64,000 nt of DNA from Dryococelus australis (taxonomy: Eukaryota > Arthropoda > Insecta > Phasmatodea > Phasmatidae): assembly GCA_029891345.1 (NCBI GenBank), contig CM056994.1, positions 56,699,251-56,763,250 on the forward strand, written 5' to 3'. Position 1 is the stretch's first letter, and each line of letters starts with the position of its first letter. The notes under the pieces were generated by a model. It worked only from the letters and a program-made list of their open reading frames with translations, was not told where the DNA came from and did no database searches. Made by a program: the position numbers and the translations under genes. Positions 11,854 through 22,764 of this stretch are shown piece by piece.

Positions 11854-12040
11854 TAAGTTGTTCACGGTAAACTGAGCACTTTCGAGAGCCCTACTTAAGG
11901 TTTACTTGTGCTTACTCTTACACTTACGCGAGTCAAAAAAAAGCATTTCAGTATTCACAAATATTCACCTCACACTTTTAATTTATGTTAATATATTTAA
12001 TTACTTTCTTTCCGTCGTTACCAAGAACCCATGGCCTTGT
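11854..12040. mobile_element. MITE family A, diverged truncated copy
   Basis: TA then TAAGTTGTTCACGGTAAACT, followed by a decayed interior ending near CGTTACCAAGAACCC. The right TIR is missing. Confidence 0.6.
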
Positions 12041-12116
12041 GTTGTAATGTTGATGTTCTTATCGCATAAAACACACTGGCATGGCGTCCCCACGATACTA
12101 AACTCATAAGTGAATC

Positions 12117-12142
12117 AATAATTAATTAATTAATTAATTAGG
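12117..12142. repeat. (TTAA)n microsatellite
   Basis: Tandem TAAT units. Confidence 0.9.
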
Positions 12143-12609
12143 TATTGCAAGGAGAGGAATCAGATTAAACATATATTATTTCCTACAGACCCCTACTCAT
12201 ATTAAAAGTATGTAAATTAATCTGAGCAATTTATTTTTAAATTGGTTAGATTCATATATAAAAGAGAAGAATTACTAATATACTATTGAAAGGTGCCGCA
12301 ACTCTTTAAATGTATGTTTTTTGATGGTTTATTTTCTTTGATCTTTGTCTGTGCTAGGAGTAAATTATTATGATGCTACTTTAATGTTTGAAATACTCGT
12401 TAAAACAGAGGTGTTATGTTTAAAAAGAATTTTCAGTAGATTGAAAAATGGAAAATTTGTCCATTTGTCCATGATCTAGAATTCCCTTTTAAAATATATA
12501 AATTCTATCAATTATATTTTTTAAATATTTTCACTCGATTTTGTCTTAAATTTTCTTTATTCAGATTGCTCGCTTGCAAATTGCTATTTCTAGAAAACAT
12601 GAAAATTTA

Positions 12610-12770
12610 GCTTGGAAAGCGAGAGATTTGCTTAATTTCGGGGTAAAATATCTTGTTTTTTTAAGGTGGCACAAATCCTGCTCAGACATTTTTGAAAAAG
12701 TGGTAAATTTACCTGATTTTGGGGTAGAAATGTTTGATTTTGGAGTAAATTTGCTTGTTTTTTAGAATGC
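12610..12770. repeat. Degenerate short tandem repeat
   Basis: GATTTGCTTAATTTCGGGGT, TTTACCTGATTTTGGGGTAG and TTGATTTTGGAGTAAATTTG are imperfect copies of a unit of about 23 bp interrupted by unrelated sequence. Confidence 0.45.
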
Positions 12771-13183
12771 TTAACTTCTTAAATTTAAAACCATGGTTTG
12801 AAGCAAAAAGCCACGATTTTTCGATGAAAATTGAGTTGCACTAGAACTCCCCTTTTACATTGACTTATGAGTCACGTACATAGACTATTGTGAGGAAGAA
12901 TATACTCAAAAATAAATATATATATAAATAAATAAACATATATAAATATAAATATATATATTACTGATCCCTACATATATAAAATTTGGCTGCCCAAACG
13001 TGGGGCCGTATGTATGTAAATTATGTTCAAACACTACACTGCAAATATTGCTCTTTACTGAGTTCACCTCAGTATGTATGAAAAGACGCATATGAACATA
13101 TATCTATTTAGTTACATTTACATTAATATGTATCATATTCCATAACATGTCACTGGATTTAGATTAATATGTGAATTCATAAA

Positions 13184-13327
<144 letters not shown>

Positions 13328-13440
13328 GCATGTGTATAGTATGAATCCATCATTTTAGTTATATTTTCCAAACAAGGTTTAAAGCAAATTAAGTGGCGAT
13401 TTGGGATTTAGCAAATTTGTTACATACCACAAACATAATA

Positions 13441-13592
13441 TACTCCACATTCACAGTTACTTCCAACTTTTTTGAAGCCCTGCTGAGGTTTGCCTTCCAG
13501 GATATTCCTCCGCCTCATGCAAACAAAACTTACAAATTACACTTGAGAGCCAACGCAGCATTCGAGCGCAGTTAGTGTAATAATATTTTGCA
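13441..13592. mobile_element. MITE family B fragment, interrupted by MITE A
   Basis: After TA (13439-13440), TACTCCACATTCACAGTTAC is a family B terminus. The block GATATTCCTCCGCCTCATGC follows. The copy stops at TTGCA where a family A element begins. Confidence 0.75.
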
Positions 13593-13594
13593 TA

Positions 13595-13833
13595 AAGGCT
13601 GTTCAAGATAAAGTGAGCACTTTATAAATCAACCTTAGAAAAAAAGAATTTCTGACCCTGCATCCATCTATTTTAATGGGTGCACCGAAAAACATTCGCC
13701 CAGTAAAGTTGGAAATCATTTGTGATAACTTAAAATTATTTATTTCGCTTTTTTTTTTCTTTTATGCATCGAAGTGTAAAAATGAGCAGATTTGTAAGAC
13801 TGGAACTTTCGCGGAATGGCAACATGGTATGAT
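13595..13833. mobile_element. MITE family A, 3'-truncated, inserted in MITE B
   Basis: AAGGCTGTTCAAGATAAAGT preceded by TA (13593-13594) within family B sequence. Truncated in the interior at a long G-run. Confidence 0.75.
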
Positions 13834-13835
13834 GG

Positions 13836-13858
13836 GGGGGGGGGGGGGGGGGGGGGGG
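13836..13858. repeat. G homopolymer of about 23 bases
   Basis: Uninterrupted G run bordering the truncated MITE. A frequent place for assembly or replication breaks. Confidence 0.9.
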
Positions 13859-14264
13859 AGGCTCCCGAGTCTGGTATGACCATAGCGCACGGTCCAGAAC
13901 TATCTCAACTAACATGGACCAGGGACGCAATCGAGGTAATTCAGGAAGAAATACCAGTGAGTCAGTTGTGAGTCGCCACAGAAGAAACGAAAATAATTAA
14001 TTTGGTAGTGTTTTTTTTTTTGCAAAAAAAAAACAAAACAGATTTTAGTTAAGTATTCGTTAGAAAGAAACGCAGTTTACAAACCGTCCACTTCGCCACG
14101 TATTCCCTTAATAAGCATTCACAGCCTGTTCCTCCATTTATACTCACTGTTTTCCAATTTGTGTATGGTGAAATAATACAACTTTCAAAAATAAAATAAT
14201 TTTTCGTGGTCTTATGTTGCGTAATATGTATTAGATGCATGCCGTAGTCACGATTTACTGAAAA

Positions 14265-14267
<3 letters not shown>

Positions 14268-14295
<28 letters not shown>

Positions 14296-14392
14296 TATCA
14301 TGCTATAAAAATAAAACACGGGAGTTTATAACATTAAAAATCCTTTTTAATGACAGTACCGTAAAAATGTAAGGAGTGTCATGGGTACAATT

Positions 14393-14480
<88 letters not shown>
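14268..14480. repeat. Two AT microsatellites
   Basis: (AT)n at about 14272-14299 and a longer (AT)n at about 14395-14479. Unique sequence lies between. Confidence 0.95.
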
Positions 14481-14481
<1 letters not shown>

Positions 14482-14502
14482 GAAAGCACAATTACAGAAC
14501 AT

Positions 14503-14703
14503 TTATATTGCTCGTTGATGTTTGTTTATGGAGTTAGCAACTGTCTCCCCCTCGGCGGGCCGCGTCAGAAGGAAGGTCGTAAAGGTGACAGTGAACGGGA
14601 CAGGCGCTCGAAGGTCGACCGTCTCGGAGATCTCGTTCACGCGGACACGACCCCCGGCGACGCGGGGGATCTCGCGCTGGCGACCGACTGTGCCTGAACA
14701 CAC
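14503..14703 (-). other. GC-rich island with open frames on both strands, possible orphan exon
   Basis: Between AT microsatellites and a MITE lies a GC-rich island (about 14530-14830) unlike its surroundings. On the minus strand an open frame through 14503-14703 uses GC-ending codons and encodes alternating polar and hydrophobic residues (for example VNEISETVDLRAPVPFTVTF), as in a beta-rich domain. A plus-strand frame (14522-14878) overlaps it and runs into the MITE, which argues against that one being real. I do not recognise a family. It could be a lone exon of a host gene, a pseudogene or chance. No splice sites could be fixed with confidence. Confidence 0.25.
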
Positions 14704-14861
14704 CTTCTGGTCGACCTTGATCCAGATGGAGCGCCGTGGCCAGCCCGCTGTGTTATGGTTCTTGTACTCTGGCAGGCGAAGGGCGCGCGACGAGTGGAGT
14801 GGGGTGGGCTTTGGGCTTCCCCGTCCTCGGACAACCTTCCAGGACTTCCATGAACTATATA

Positions 14862-15098
14862 TAGACCATTCACGGTAAAGTGAGCACTTTTGAAAGCCCT
14901 CTCATTTGGAATAATATTCAATAAATATATTATATTTTAACCTTGGGCGTTAACTTCCGAGTGTGGTGTAATACACGCACTTTGTTTACGACTTACATGG
15001 CAATATTCGTTTAAAAAAGGAGGGTAAAGGATAAAAAATGGCTGAAAGGAAAAAGTAACTAGGGATTCGGCAGTGATCACTTTAACGTGAACAGCCTA
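14862..15098. mobile_element. MITE family A, short form (237 bp)
   Basis: TIRs TAGACCATTCACGGTAAAGT and CACTTTAACGTGAACAGCCTA, TA flanks. Interior matches the 7150-7395 copy. Confidence 0.88.
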
Positions 15099-15119
15099 TA
15101 CACGACTTTTGGAATTGGA

Positions 15120-15408
15120 ATTAATGAACTTCGTGTGGGGAGTGGACCCAGGGCGAGACATCCTCCCAATTGACGAGCTTTCAAGCTGGGACCCGTCAAC
15201 CTCGGACACGACATAAAATCAGACCCCAGGATGGTGAGGGCGGTGCAATGCAAGGGGCGTGGGGAAACGGGACCTCCCCGAGAAAACCCGGCGGCAAGCA
15301 CGATTCCCATACGCGAAAAATCTGGGAGTGAACCCCCGCTGGGGATCGAACCCGGATCGCCATGGTGGGAGGCGGGCGTCCTGGCTACCACGCCATCGCT
15401 GGAATTGG
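15120..15408 (-). mobile_element. tRNA-derived SINE, family 1 variant
   Basis: Minus-strand B box GGTTCGATCCC (complement of GGGATCGAACC, about 15342-15352) with the core GAGAAAACCCGGCGGCAAGC. The unusual tail (15120-15220) differs from the other family 1 copies. Confidence 0.7.
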
Positions 15409-15499
15409 AAAGGGCTTATTAACGTCCTCCGAAGTTATCCCTGAATGTTCATCATGGGACGGCTTACAGACTAACGTGCGACCTAACTTGAACTAACAC

Positions 15500-15590
15500 C
15501 AGTGCCTTGTCTAGGAATCGAACCCAGAAACACCCTCACCCCAGATCGGCGGTGCACCGACCGACTGCGCCACGGGAGAACGGCAACTGC
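15500..15590 (-). mobile_element. tRNA-like SINE head, fragment
   Basis: Minus-strand B box GGTTCGATTCC and A-box-like TGGCGCAGTCGG. No paired acceptor stem. Confidence 0.5.
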
Positions 15591-15614
15591 AGAATTGTAC
15601 AATACACATTACTA

Positions 15615-15905
15615 TAGGCTGTTCACGATAAAGTAAGCACTTTTGAAATCAACCTTAGAGAAAATTCACTGCGCCTGCCTGCATATATTTCAACGGGCGA
15701 ACTGAGTGACATGTGCCCAGTAAAGTTGGTAACGAAATATGGAAAGTAGTTCCATATCTTGAAGTCGAATAAAAAGTGTTAGGTGTCCATTTGTGATAAC
15801 TTAAATTATTTTTTTTCGCATGAATAAAGTGATGAGGCCCATGGCAATGTTAATTTTACATAAAGCGGAAGGATACATAACGTGCATTCGAGTATATCTT
15901 AAGAG
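15615..15905. mobile_element. MITE family A, truncated copy
   Basis: TA then TAGGCTGTTCACGATAAAGT. It loses an internal segment and the distal TIR near 15905. Confidence 0.8.
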
Positions 15906-16362
15906 TTGGTTGGAGATACGCGTCCAAGGTCAAGAAGCGAGGGAGTGATACGGGCGACACTAACACGCACGCCTAGTGCCTCATCGCTCCTACGCACAAG
16001 CCGTGGAGTGTTTCCGCCGTGATGCTGTACTGTGGAAATTAGATCTGTAACAGTGGGGTTTTATTACACGTGATGAAAGCCCACAGATTAAACTACGTTT
16101 GTATCTTAGTAATTTTCTCTTGCCGTTTAAGGAAACTGCACAGGCAAGCTTTAAAAATGCGATATTTGACCATCTTCACGAATTTTTTTTTCTCCAAGAG
16201 TATACTAAATATGACAAAAGTAAAATAATGACATAGATAATTGTTTTTAATCTTTTCTGACAAAAAAGTCGTATTTGCAGAACATTTATTTACCGAGATA
16301 CGCGTATTCGCGCAAACAACTATTTCACAAAAAAAAAAAAAACGTGCAGGTCCATATAACTA
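15906..16362. other. Unique DNA
   Basis: Nothing recognised. An A-run at 16330-16342 precedes the next MITE. Confidence 0.4.
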
Positions 16363-17219
16363 TAGGATGTTCACGGTAAACAGAGCATTTTTGAAAGCCC
16401 TGCTTAAGACCTACTTGTATTCACATTGTGTTGTATGTTCTTCCGCCACATGTAATATATTCATAGCCATGGGCTTCGTCGCTTTATTCATGAGTCGGCC
16501 GAATGAAACACTATAAAATTATCACAAAGGAAACATTTTACAAATTTACTAATTCTTACATGCATTGCAAAAAAAAATAAAAACGCTGAAGAAAACATTT
16601 CAATATTCCCACATGTTTACCTAACCTTCTTTGATAAGAGTTAAGACGTGCAATTACTTTCCCTCCGAGGTTACAGAGCATTCAGGGTTACATCGAAATC
16701 TTCTGAAGCTCTTCTAAAGTTCTTTTTTTTCCCCTCAGGATATTCCTCCGCCTCATGTAAACAAAGTTCAGCCGAATCTAGACAATAACACCTAACGGAC
16801 AACGCGCCGCATTCGTGCGCACTCAGTTCAATAATATTTTGCATTAGAACTAGTATTTCCAACATACCTTGTTTCTCCTGTTTTTATTCGTTTTGATTAT
16901 AAATTCAACATTGTAATTTATAAATAACTACAATATAATTGAAAGTTGAATATGACCAATAAAAATATACATTTAGGTTTGTAGAAGTATAAAACGCTTC
17001 TGATGTGTGACGTGGAAACAACCAAACACGTCATACATGGGGTGATTTTTTTAAAGGGTTGATTAAAAAAAGTGAGGTAACCGTGAATAAATAGACTATA
17101 TCTACCAACTTTACTGGACGCATGTCAGTCAGTATGCCTGTATAAACTTATGCATGTAAGGCCAGTGATATTATTCGAAGGTTGATTTCAAAAGAGCTCA
17201 TATATTGGTGAATAGCCTA
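16363..17219. mobile_element. MITE family A, split by a MITE B insertion
   Basis: The left part, 16363-16673, begins TAGGATGTTCACGGTAAACA after TA. The right part, 17099-17219, resumes with the family block CCAACTTTACTGGACGCATG and ends TATTGGTGAATAGCCTA followed by TA. A complete family B element occupies the gap. Confidence 0.85.
16674..17098. mobile_element. MITE family B, nested inside MITE A
   Basis: Reverse orientation. Ends CAGAGCATTCAGGGTTACAT and GAGGTAACCGTGAATAAATA (reading on into GACTA), flanked by TA at 16672-16673 and 17099-17100. The TA lies within the family A interior, so this B copy arrived after the A copy. Confidence 0.88.
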
Positions 17220-17387
17220 TATTTATTGACATTCTAGGTTTGGAGCAGTGCACAGCCACGCCAGGGGATTTTACCGGCTCGTACCAAAGCTCTTATATTT
17301 GGAGCCCCTTGTTTGCTGCGACACTATCTACTTCGAATATTACCTACGTTGTTTAGTCTATGTTACCGGTAGAAAACAAGAGTGAAT

Positions 17388-17638
17388 GTGTGAAGAGATT
17401 TGGGTGGCTCTTAACACCGAAGTCTTGAGAGCCAATGAGGGTGATTGAGGTGAGTATGGAGCAGCGCCAGAATGAAAGGGCGGGGGAAACGGGAGATCTC
17501 CGAGAAAACCGGCCGACCAGCGGCATCGTTCGGCACGATTCCCACATGCGAAAATCCGGAGTGACCCAACCAGGGATTGAACCCGGTTCGCCCTGGGTGG
17601 GAGGCGAGCAGGCTAACCGCTTAGGCACCGCGGTCCCC
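17388..17638 (-). mobile_element. tRNA-derived SINE, family 1
   Basis: Reference copy on the minus strand: head GGTTAGCCTGCTCGCCTCCC with B box GGTTCAATCCC, core CCGGTTTTCTCGGAGATCTC, tail CTCAAGACTTCGGTGTTAAG. Other copies lie at 33416, 44530, 51584 (plus strand) and 54552, with a tail fragment at 48602. Confidence 0.85.
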
Positions 17639-17829
17639 GGTATAAAACACGTTGATTGAAAACAGGTTAAACATTTGCTGCCAAGCTAATGAATGTTGAT
17701 AGTGTATAATAACTATATAGCATTCTGTTCACTTTAAACTACCGCGAATAACTATACACATTATCGTCAGTAAAATGTTAACTAAAGGTTTATTTAAATT
17801 TCACATTCTTTCAATGTGCGTCATTAAAC

Positions 17830-18233
17830 GGGCCTGCCTACCTAGCCGGCAGTCGCGAACTTCAAATGGGGAATCAATGTTAAATGAAATTCCTTCTCAT
17901 TGCGTCAACTTTAAAGGTAACTATTTCAAACAAAAACACGTTGCCGCAATTTTCGCAGAAAATATTGCTATATAAAATTGTTTTTGAAAAAAATTATTTA
18001 TCCATCTTTTTTTTTGGTTATATGTAAATTTTAATATTTGTATGTTATTAAAAAAACATGTTAAACAAAAAATTGGCAAAATATTTTAACGCAGAATCAT
18101 TCCTTTAGAAATTCCACGTTAAATACTTTTTGTTTGAAATCGATATCTTAAAAATTGGCGCAATGAGAAGAAATTTCGTTTAACATTGATTCCCCATTTG
18201 GAGTTCGCGACTGCCGACTTGGTAGGCAGGCCC
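17830..18233. mobile_element. Fold-back MITE, family D (404 bp)
   Basis: Arms of about 115-120 bp. The left begins GGGCCTGCCTACCTAGCCGG; the complement of the right begins GGGCCTGCCTACCAAGTCGG, and they stay similar through the TTCTCATTGCG block. The AT-rich centre carries a T-rich and an A-rich run. No coding capacity; superfamily not identified. Confidence 0.85.
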
Positions 18234-18553
18234 GGCAAAGATTGCTCTATAAAGAGAGAGAGAGAGAAAAAAAAACATCAGGAATAACGAAGTAAATGCA
18301 ACTTAGCACGATAGCTGAATACTTAGCGACTGTTGGAGATGTCCTTGGTCTTGTACAGCGATACGAAGAACACAGCTGGTGAACTTGACGGTACATATTT
18401 CCAAAATGTCCATACTACTGTCGCTAGCCCCTAAAATCCATCGCCCCTCGTCCATTGCCTTTCGTAGCATTGCGAAGATACTCAGATACCCCACGCGCAG
18501 ATTCCTAATGTAGTCGGACCAGCTTGAACGTGCTAACCAGCAGCTTTTGAGTA

Positions 18554-19472
18554 TAGACTAAGGCTGTGTTCCAAATAGCCAGAACACACACTCGCGCTCC
18601 TTCCTTATGGAACGATCGTTACTTGCACTATTCAAATTAATCGATACTATCTGCAATCGATTGTTATTCTGTATGAACAAAATAATTTTTACTTAAAAAA
18701 AACTATATGTGCATGAATATTTAAATTTCAATTAACAATGATTGATTAGAAGGGATGATGATGGGTATGATAATAATGTATGAAAAGAGTCAGGTATAAA
18801 TTTTATCTGAAATCAACAGTTTTAGCTTGAAATTTTAGCACCATTTATTATAAAATTATGAATTAATAATTTCCGAATTTATACAAATATTAAATATTTA
18901 CTGAAAATACTTTACAGTGAAAATATACTCGTTCCTGGGCCATTCCACTGTTTTCAGTAATGTAGAAAACAAACAAAAGAATGGGCTTGTGCAAACACTC
19001 GTAAACAAACACTCGCACTCGCTCTCGATGGACATTTGGAAGAGCACTCTCTGACGTCATTGCCAAGAGCGAGTGCACGAGAGTGCGCATTTCATGCTAT
19101 TTGGAACACTGTCTAAAGTTGAGGTAGACCGATCTCGCTGGCTGCACACGACCAATCTCAGTGTCCCAACATCCAACTGCTTTTTCTGCCTATACGGCTA
19201 GCAGAAATAGCGTGGGTTGGGTTTGAGGTTAGAACACTGTTTAGTAAACAAGTGCTTTTGAGATATTTTTATACTTCTTCTAACCAATTTGAAATGCTGC
19301 TTGGGAAAAGTATTCTATTAATATAATAGTGCTTGTCATTTAAAAATTAAGATATAAACGAACACGTTCATCACTGTTGACCATGTGACTGACAGTTGTG
19401 TTCCTTTGGGGTAAGTCAATGTTTGGTACATGCGCAGAAGACGAATAAGCGGTCTACCTCATAATTAGTCTA
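18554..19472. mobile_element. TIR element family F, copy 2, split by MITE E
   Basis: Left TIR TAGACTAA (18554-18561) continues after the inserted element as AGTTGAGGTAGACCG (19117-19131). The complement of the right end reads TAGACTAATTATGAGGTAGA, so the two ends match once the insert is ignored. Flanks TA and TG. The interior near 19380-19450 matches copies 1 and 3. Confidence 0.78.
18562..19113. mobile_element. PIF/Harbinger-like MITE, family E (552 bp)
   Basis: TIRs GGCTGTGTTCCAAATAGCC and, complemented from the right, GACAGTGTTCCAAATAGCAT. Exact 3-bp duplication TAA at 18559-18561 and 19114-19116, the PIF/Harbinger hallmark. Subterminal CTCGCGCTC and GAGCGAGTGC motifs resemble the element at 62426-63040. 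Confidence 0.82.
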
Positions 19473-20634
19473 TGATTTTGAGAGGGCTGGTTGGTGTCGT
19501 ACCTCGCTGTAAAGGACCAAGCCGATCCAGTAGGTTTTCTGTTTAAAACGAACTCCCGACACTGCTCTGTTTAATGCCACACATAATGGTGTTCTTAATT
19601 GTACACATTATTTATTAGTGGAGTTTGCATTTTCGTATAACAATGGCAGTAAATTATCAGGGGGAAAATCTTTCTAAGTCTAAAGGCTTGGAGACGCCAC
19701 TTCCCAATTGGTGGCCTGTTGGACAAATTACCTATGACTATTAAACAAGGTTGAGGACCAAAGAGTAGACTAGGGAGGGGGTCGGAAAGATGTCAAAAAG
19801 CCTCCCTCTCCGCTGGATTTCAGAACTGAGTCAGTAGTTAGTGCCTCTGGACACGGCATAGAAGTAGGTAGAAGAGCGAGGAACTTGATGGATAGCAGGA
19901 TCACCAACACAGTGTTACTACCCTAGACTACCTGGGTGTATTAGACTACTAAATGCAATTAATAAATTAAATAAGGGGGCGAAGGTAAGACAATCCTTCA
20001 AGAAGGTGATAGAAAAATCATAATAAGAAATAAATATAAAGTAAAATAATATTGCCTGTGATCAGGCAAAGAAGATTTGGAAAAGTTGCGTGGCCCCGAA
20101 TGTAAGCGAAAGGCCTGAAAGACAACAATACGTCTCAAAATCATGGCTGGCCACGTAAAAAAAGCATCTTATTCCATGACGGGCATCTACAGTTCTCACC
20201 TTGGAAGCTATCACATCAGTGTGTGTTGTTAGCGCCCATTCTAAGGTGTATCCCTCCATAAGTGTGGTTGTAATTATGGTGAAAACCAACACTAATCGAA
20301 ATCCACTTCAAAACACTTCAGGTCAGATCACTTTCATAATACGGCGATTTTTACTGTTGTGCGTTTTAGGTGTCTGCCCGCGAACTACTGAATTTCGGTA
20401 TCGTAGTTAGCTACTTCTGATTGGTTAAGACAAAGTAAAAATTTCACAAAAAAAAAAAAGGCCAACGATTAAAAGAAATGTGCATTTCTGCTCACAGGAT
20501 TATTAATCCCTTCGCGTAAATATTTTCGCGAAAATTGACCCTTGTTACTATTTGGTTAGGCTTCACTACAGTGTATATATTGAGAATTGTCCGCTATTTC
20601 ACTGTCTGCTGGTGTTTATACGGAGTCATTTATC
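19473..20634. other. Unique DNA
   Basis: Short open frames (for example 20062-20292 minus) have no recognisable motif. No gene supported. Confidence 0.4.
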
Positions 20635-21351
20635 TACACCGAGGAAAAAGTTTTGTTGAATCAAACAATATTTGTTTGGTGCAACCAAATTATTTGTTTG
20701 TATAGGGGCAGTGAAATATTTTGTTGTTGAAACCAAATTGTTTTGTTGTTCTCATTTGGTTGCCCCAAACTGTAAGATTCAGTTGGTAGAACTGAATATT
20801 TGTTTGGCTACACGTACATCAGACAGTTTGGGCCGACATAAAAGAAATTTTACAAGTTTGACCAAGTTTCGAACCTAGATTACCTGCGTCCGAGAGCTAA
20901 TCTCCACATATGTGACAAATGATGATGCCGGAAAGCATCTAAATAGATTTACTGCAAATATTGAGCAACGTGTGCAAACAAATATTTCAAGTTTTACAGT
21001 TTTACTTGTCAGTTTCTTGTTGCGTTATTTTATCAATGTGTTTATACGATTGTCAAGCATCAATAGATGCACTAACAAACACGATTTATATCCTATTTGT
21101 AACAAAAAAAATACAAACAAAGTCTCGAGCTGTATTTTCTAACGAAGGCAGTCAAATGAGTGGTCAAACAAATATACACAGTTAATTCAGCAACGTATTT
21201 TATTTATACAAACGTATATTTTGTTAGACGAACAAAAGTAATTTTGTTGCTTTTCAATTTTTGTTTGCTCAACAATATATTTTGTTAGGGCAACTAAATA
21301 TATATTTGGCCCAGTACAAACAAATATTCTGTTCCGTTTTCTCTCAGTGTA
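20635..21351. mobile_element. Non-autonomous TIR element, family G (about 717 bp)
   Basis: Ends TACACCGAGGAAAAAG and, complemented from the right, TACACTGAGAGAAAACG. The termini are filled with short repeats built on AACAAATATTTGTTTGG and TTTTGTTG in both orientations. No transposase. The superfamily is uncertain because a target duplication is not clear. Confidence 0.65.
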
Positions 21352-21888
21352 TGCGGCCCCATCACAGAACTCTACAGGCTTAAAAGAGCCACGCAAATTG
21401 TCGACGAAATCGCAGCAACTATAGGAGCGTATAACGACTTGTATTGTAGTTTAGTTTATTGCTTGTTAACGTGAATTTCGTGGGTCATCAACATTACCTA
21501 ATATTGCCGACAGCAAAATATTTGGCAAATAACTGAAAAAATTTGCAACAGAAGTTGTTTCACGTAATGTTTAAACACGGGAACCTATAAAATTGAACTA
21601 AAAGTACCAAATTCGTGTAAAATAACTTCCTAAAACATAAATCTGGTGACGAAACAGTTTTGGCCGTTTGTTGGCATCTTTGATATTTCATGTAATGATT
21701 CCTCCAGTTGTAATTTTTTCTTTGTACTTTAAAAAAGAGAACAAGAAACTTGTACATATCTTAAGGAGTAAAACAATTTGATGAGTGGCGATTATGATTT
21801 TCCAATTGCTAAATTGTTCATTTATTTTGCACATATCTGCAGTATTGTATAATTTCCAACTTAACATACTCTGTGTAAAGCAAACGTA

Positions 21889-22294
21889 AATTTACACACA
21901 CAAATTTCTGGTAATTTTACATTTATTATGAGCTATTTGTAAAAACAACTACAGTTAATGAAAGTTTACACAGATTTTCTTAGCAAACTCAGAGTGCTAC
22001 AAGTGGTTGGTGAAAATACACAAATCTATGGCTTTATAAAAATCATATCGACGTTAGTTTACACATTTTGAAGCACGTGTAAAAATACATCCACTTCTTC
22101 AACTAAATTCTTAAAAATTGTGAATTTTTACTTCTACCGTTATTATATAGACACTCAATGTCAGTGTAGTTTTATACCTTCCATTGTGTTGTTTTACATT
22201 GGCCATGTACATGTAAACTAACATTACATTCTGGAGTATTTTTGAGTGTTAATTTAAACACAAATTTTCGGTAATTTTACATTTTTATGTGCTA
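21889..22294. repeat. Direct repeat pair of about 45 bp, 360 bp apart
   Basis: GGTAATTTTACATTT with matching flanks occurs at 21889-21934 and 22250-22294. Between them are several GTGTAAA/TTTACAC motifs. Possibly a decayed TIR or tandem element. Confidence 0.5.
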
Positions 22295-22729
22295 ATTTTT
22301 ATATATAAGTTTTGAAGATAGTATTTTCATTGTTCCATATGTAAGTATCAAGATACAAAACGTAGTGGTATGAAGTGAAAATTGTATAACCGTATATACA
22401 TGGTACGTGTATTAACATAGCACAGTTGAAAAACAGCTGCTACATACAGTTCGTACAATTCCCTGGAGTAGCAGTGAAAAATGTTCAGACATTGTGTATT
22501 TACAACTACAGTGAATATGTGGTTTTACTTGTGTATTAGAGAAAAAAATACACGTAGAATTCAAATTATGATGCCTGTGTGAATTACCTTGTGAAAAAAA
22601 AAACACACACACATATTAATGTTATTTTCTGCTACGTAGTAATTTATTGTAATTTGACACCATTCAGTGTACGATTAATAGTGCAGTGGACATGTTATTT
22701 TACTAATTTTAGGGTAAATTCACTTTGAC

Positions 22730-22737
<8 letters not shown>

Positions 22738-22764
<27 letters not shown>
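22738..22764. repeat. Poly-A run
   Basis: About 26 A residues, possibly a retroposon tail. No SINE body is recognisable upstream. Confidence 0.8.

Noticed and set aside
15077-15391. Open frames in the GC-rich SINE bodies (also 17353-17628, 33375-33656, 44463-44781, 51562-51862, 54441-54833)
   Set aside because: The same frames recur in each SINE copy; they are retroposon sequence, not genes.
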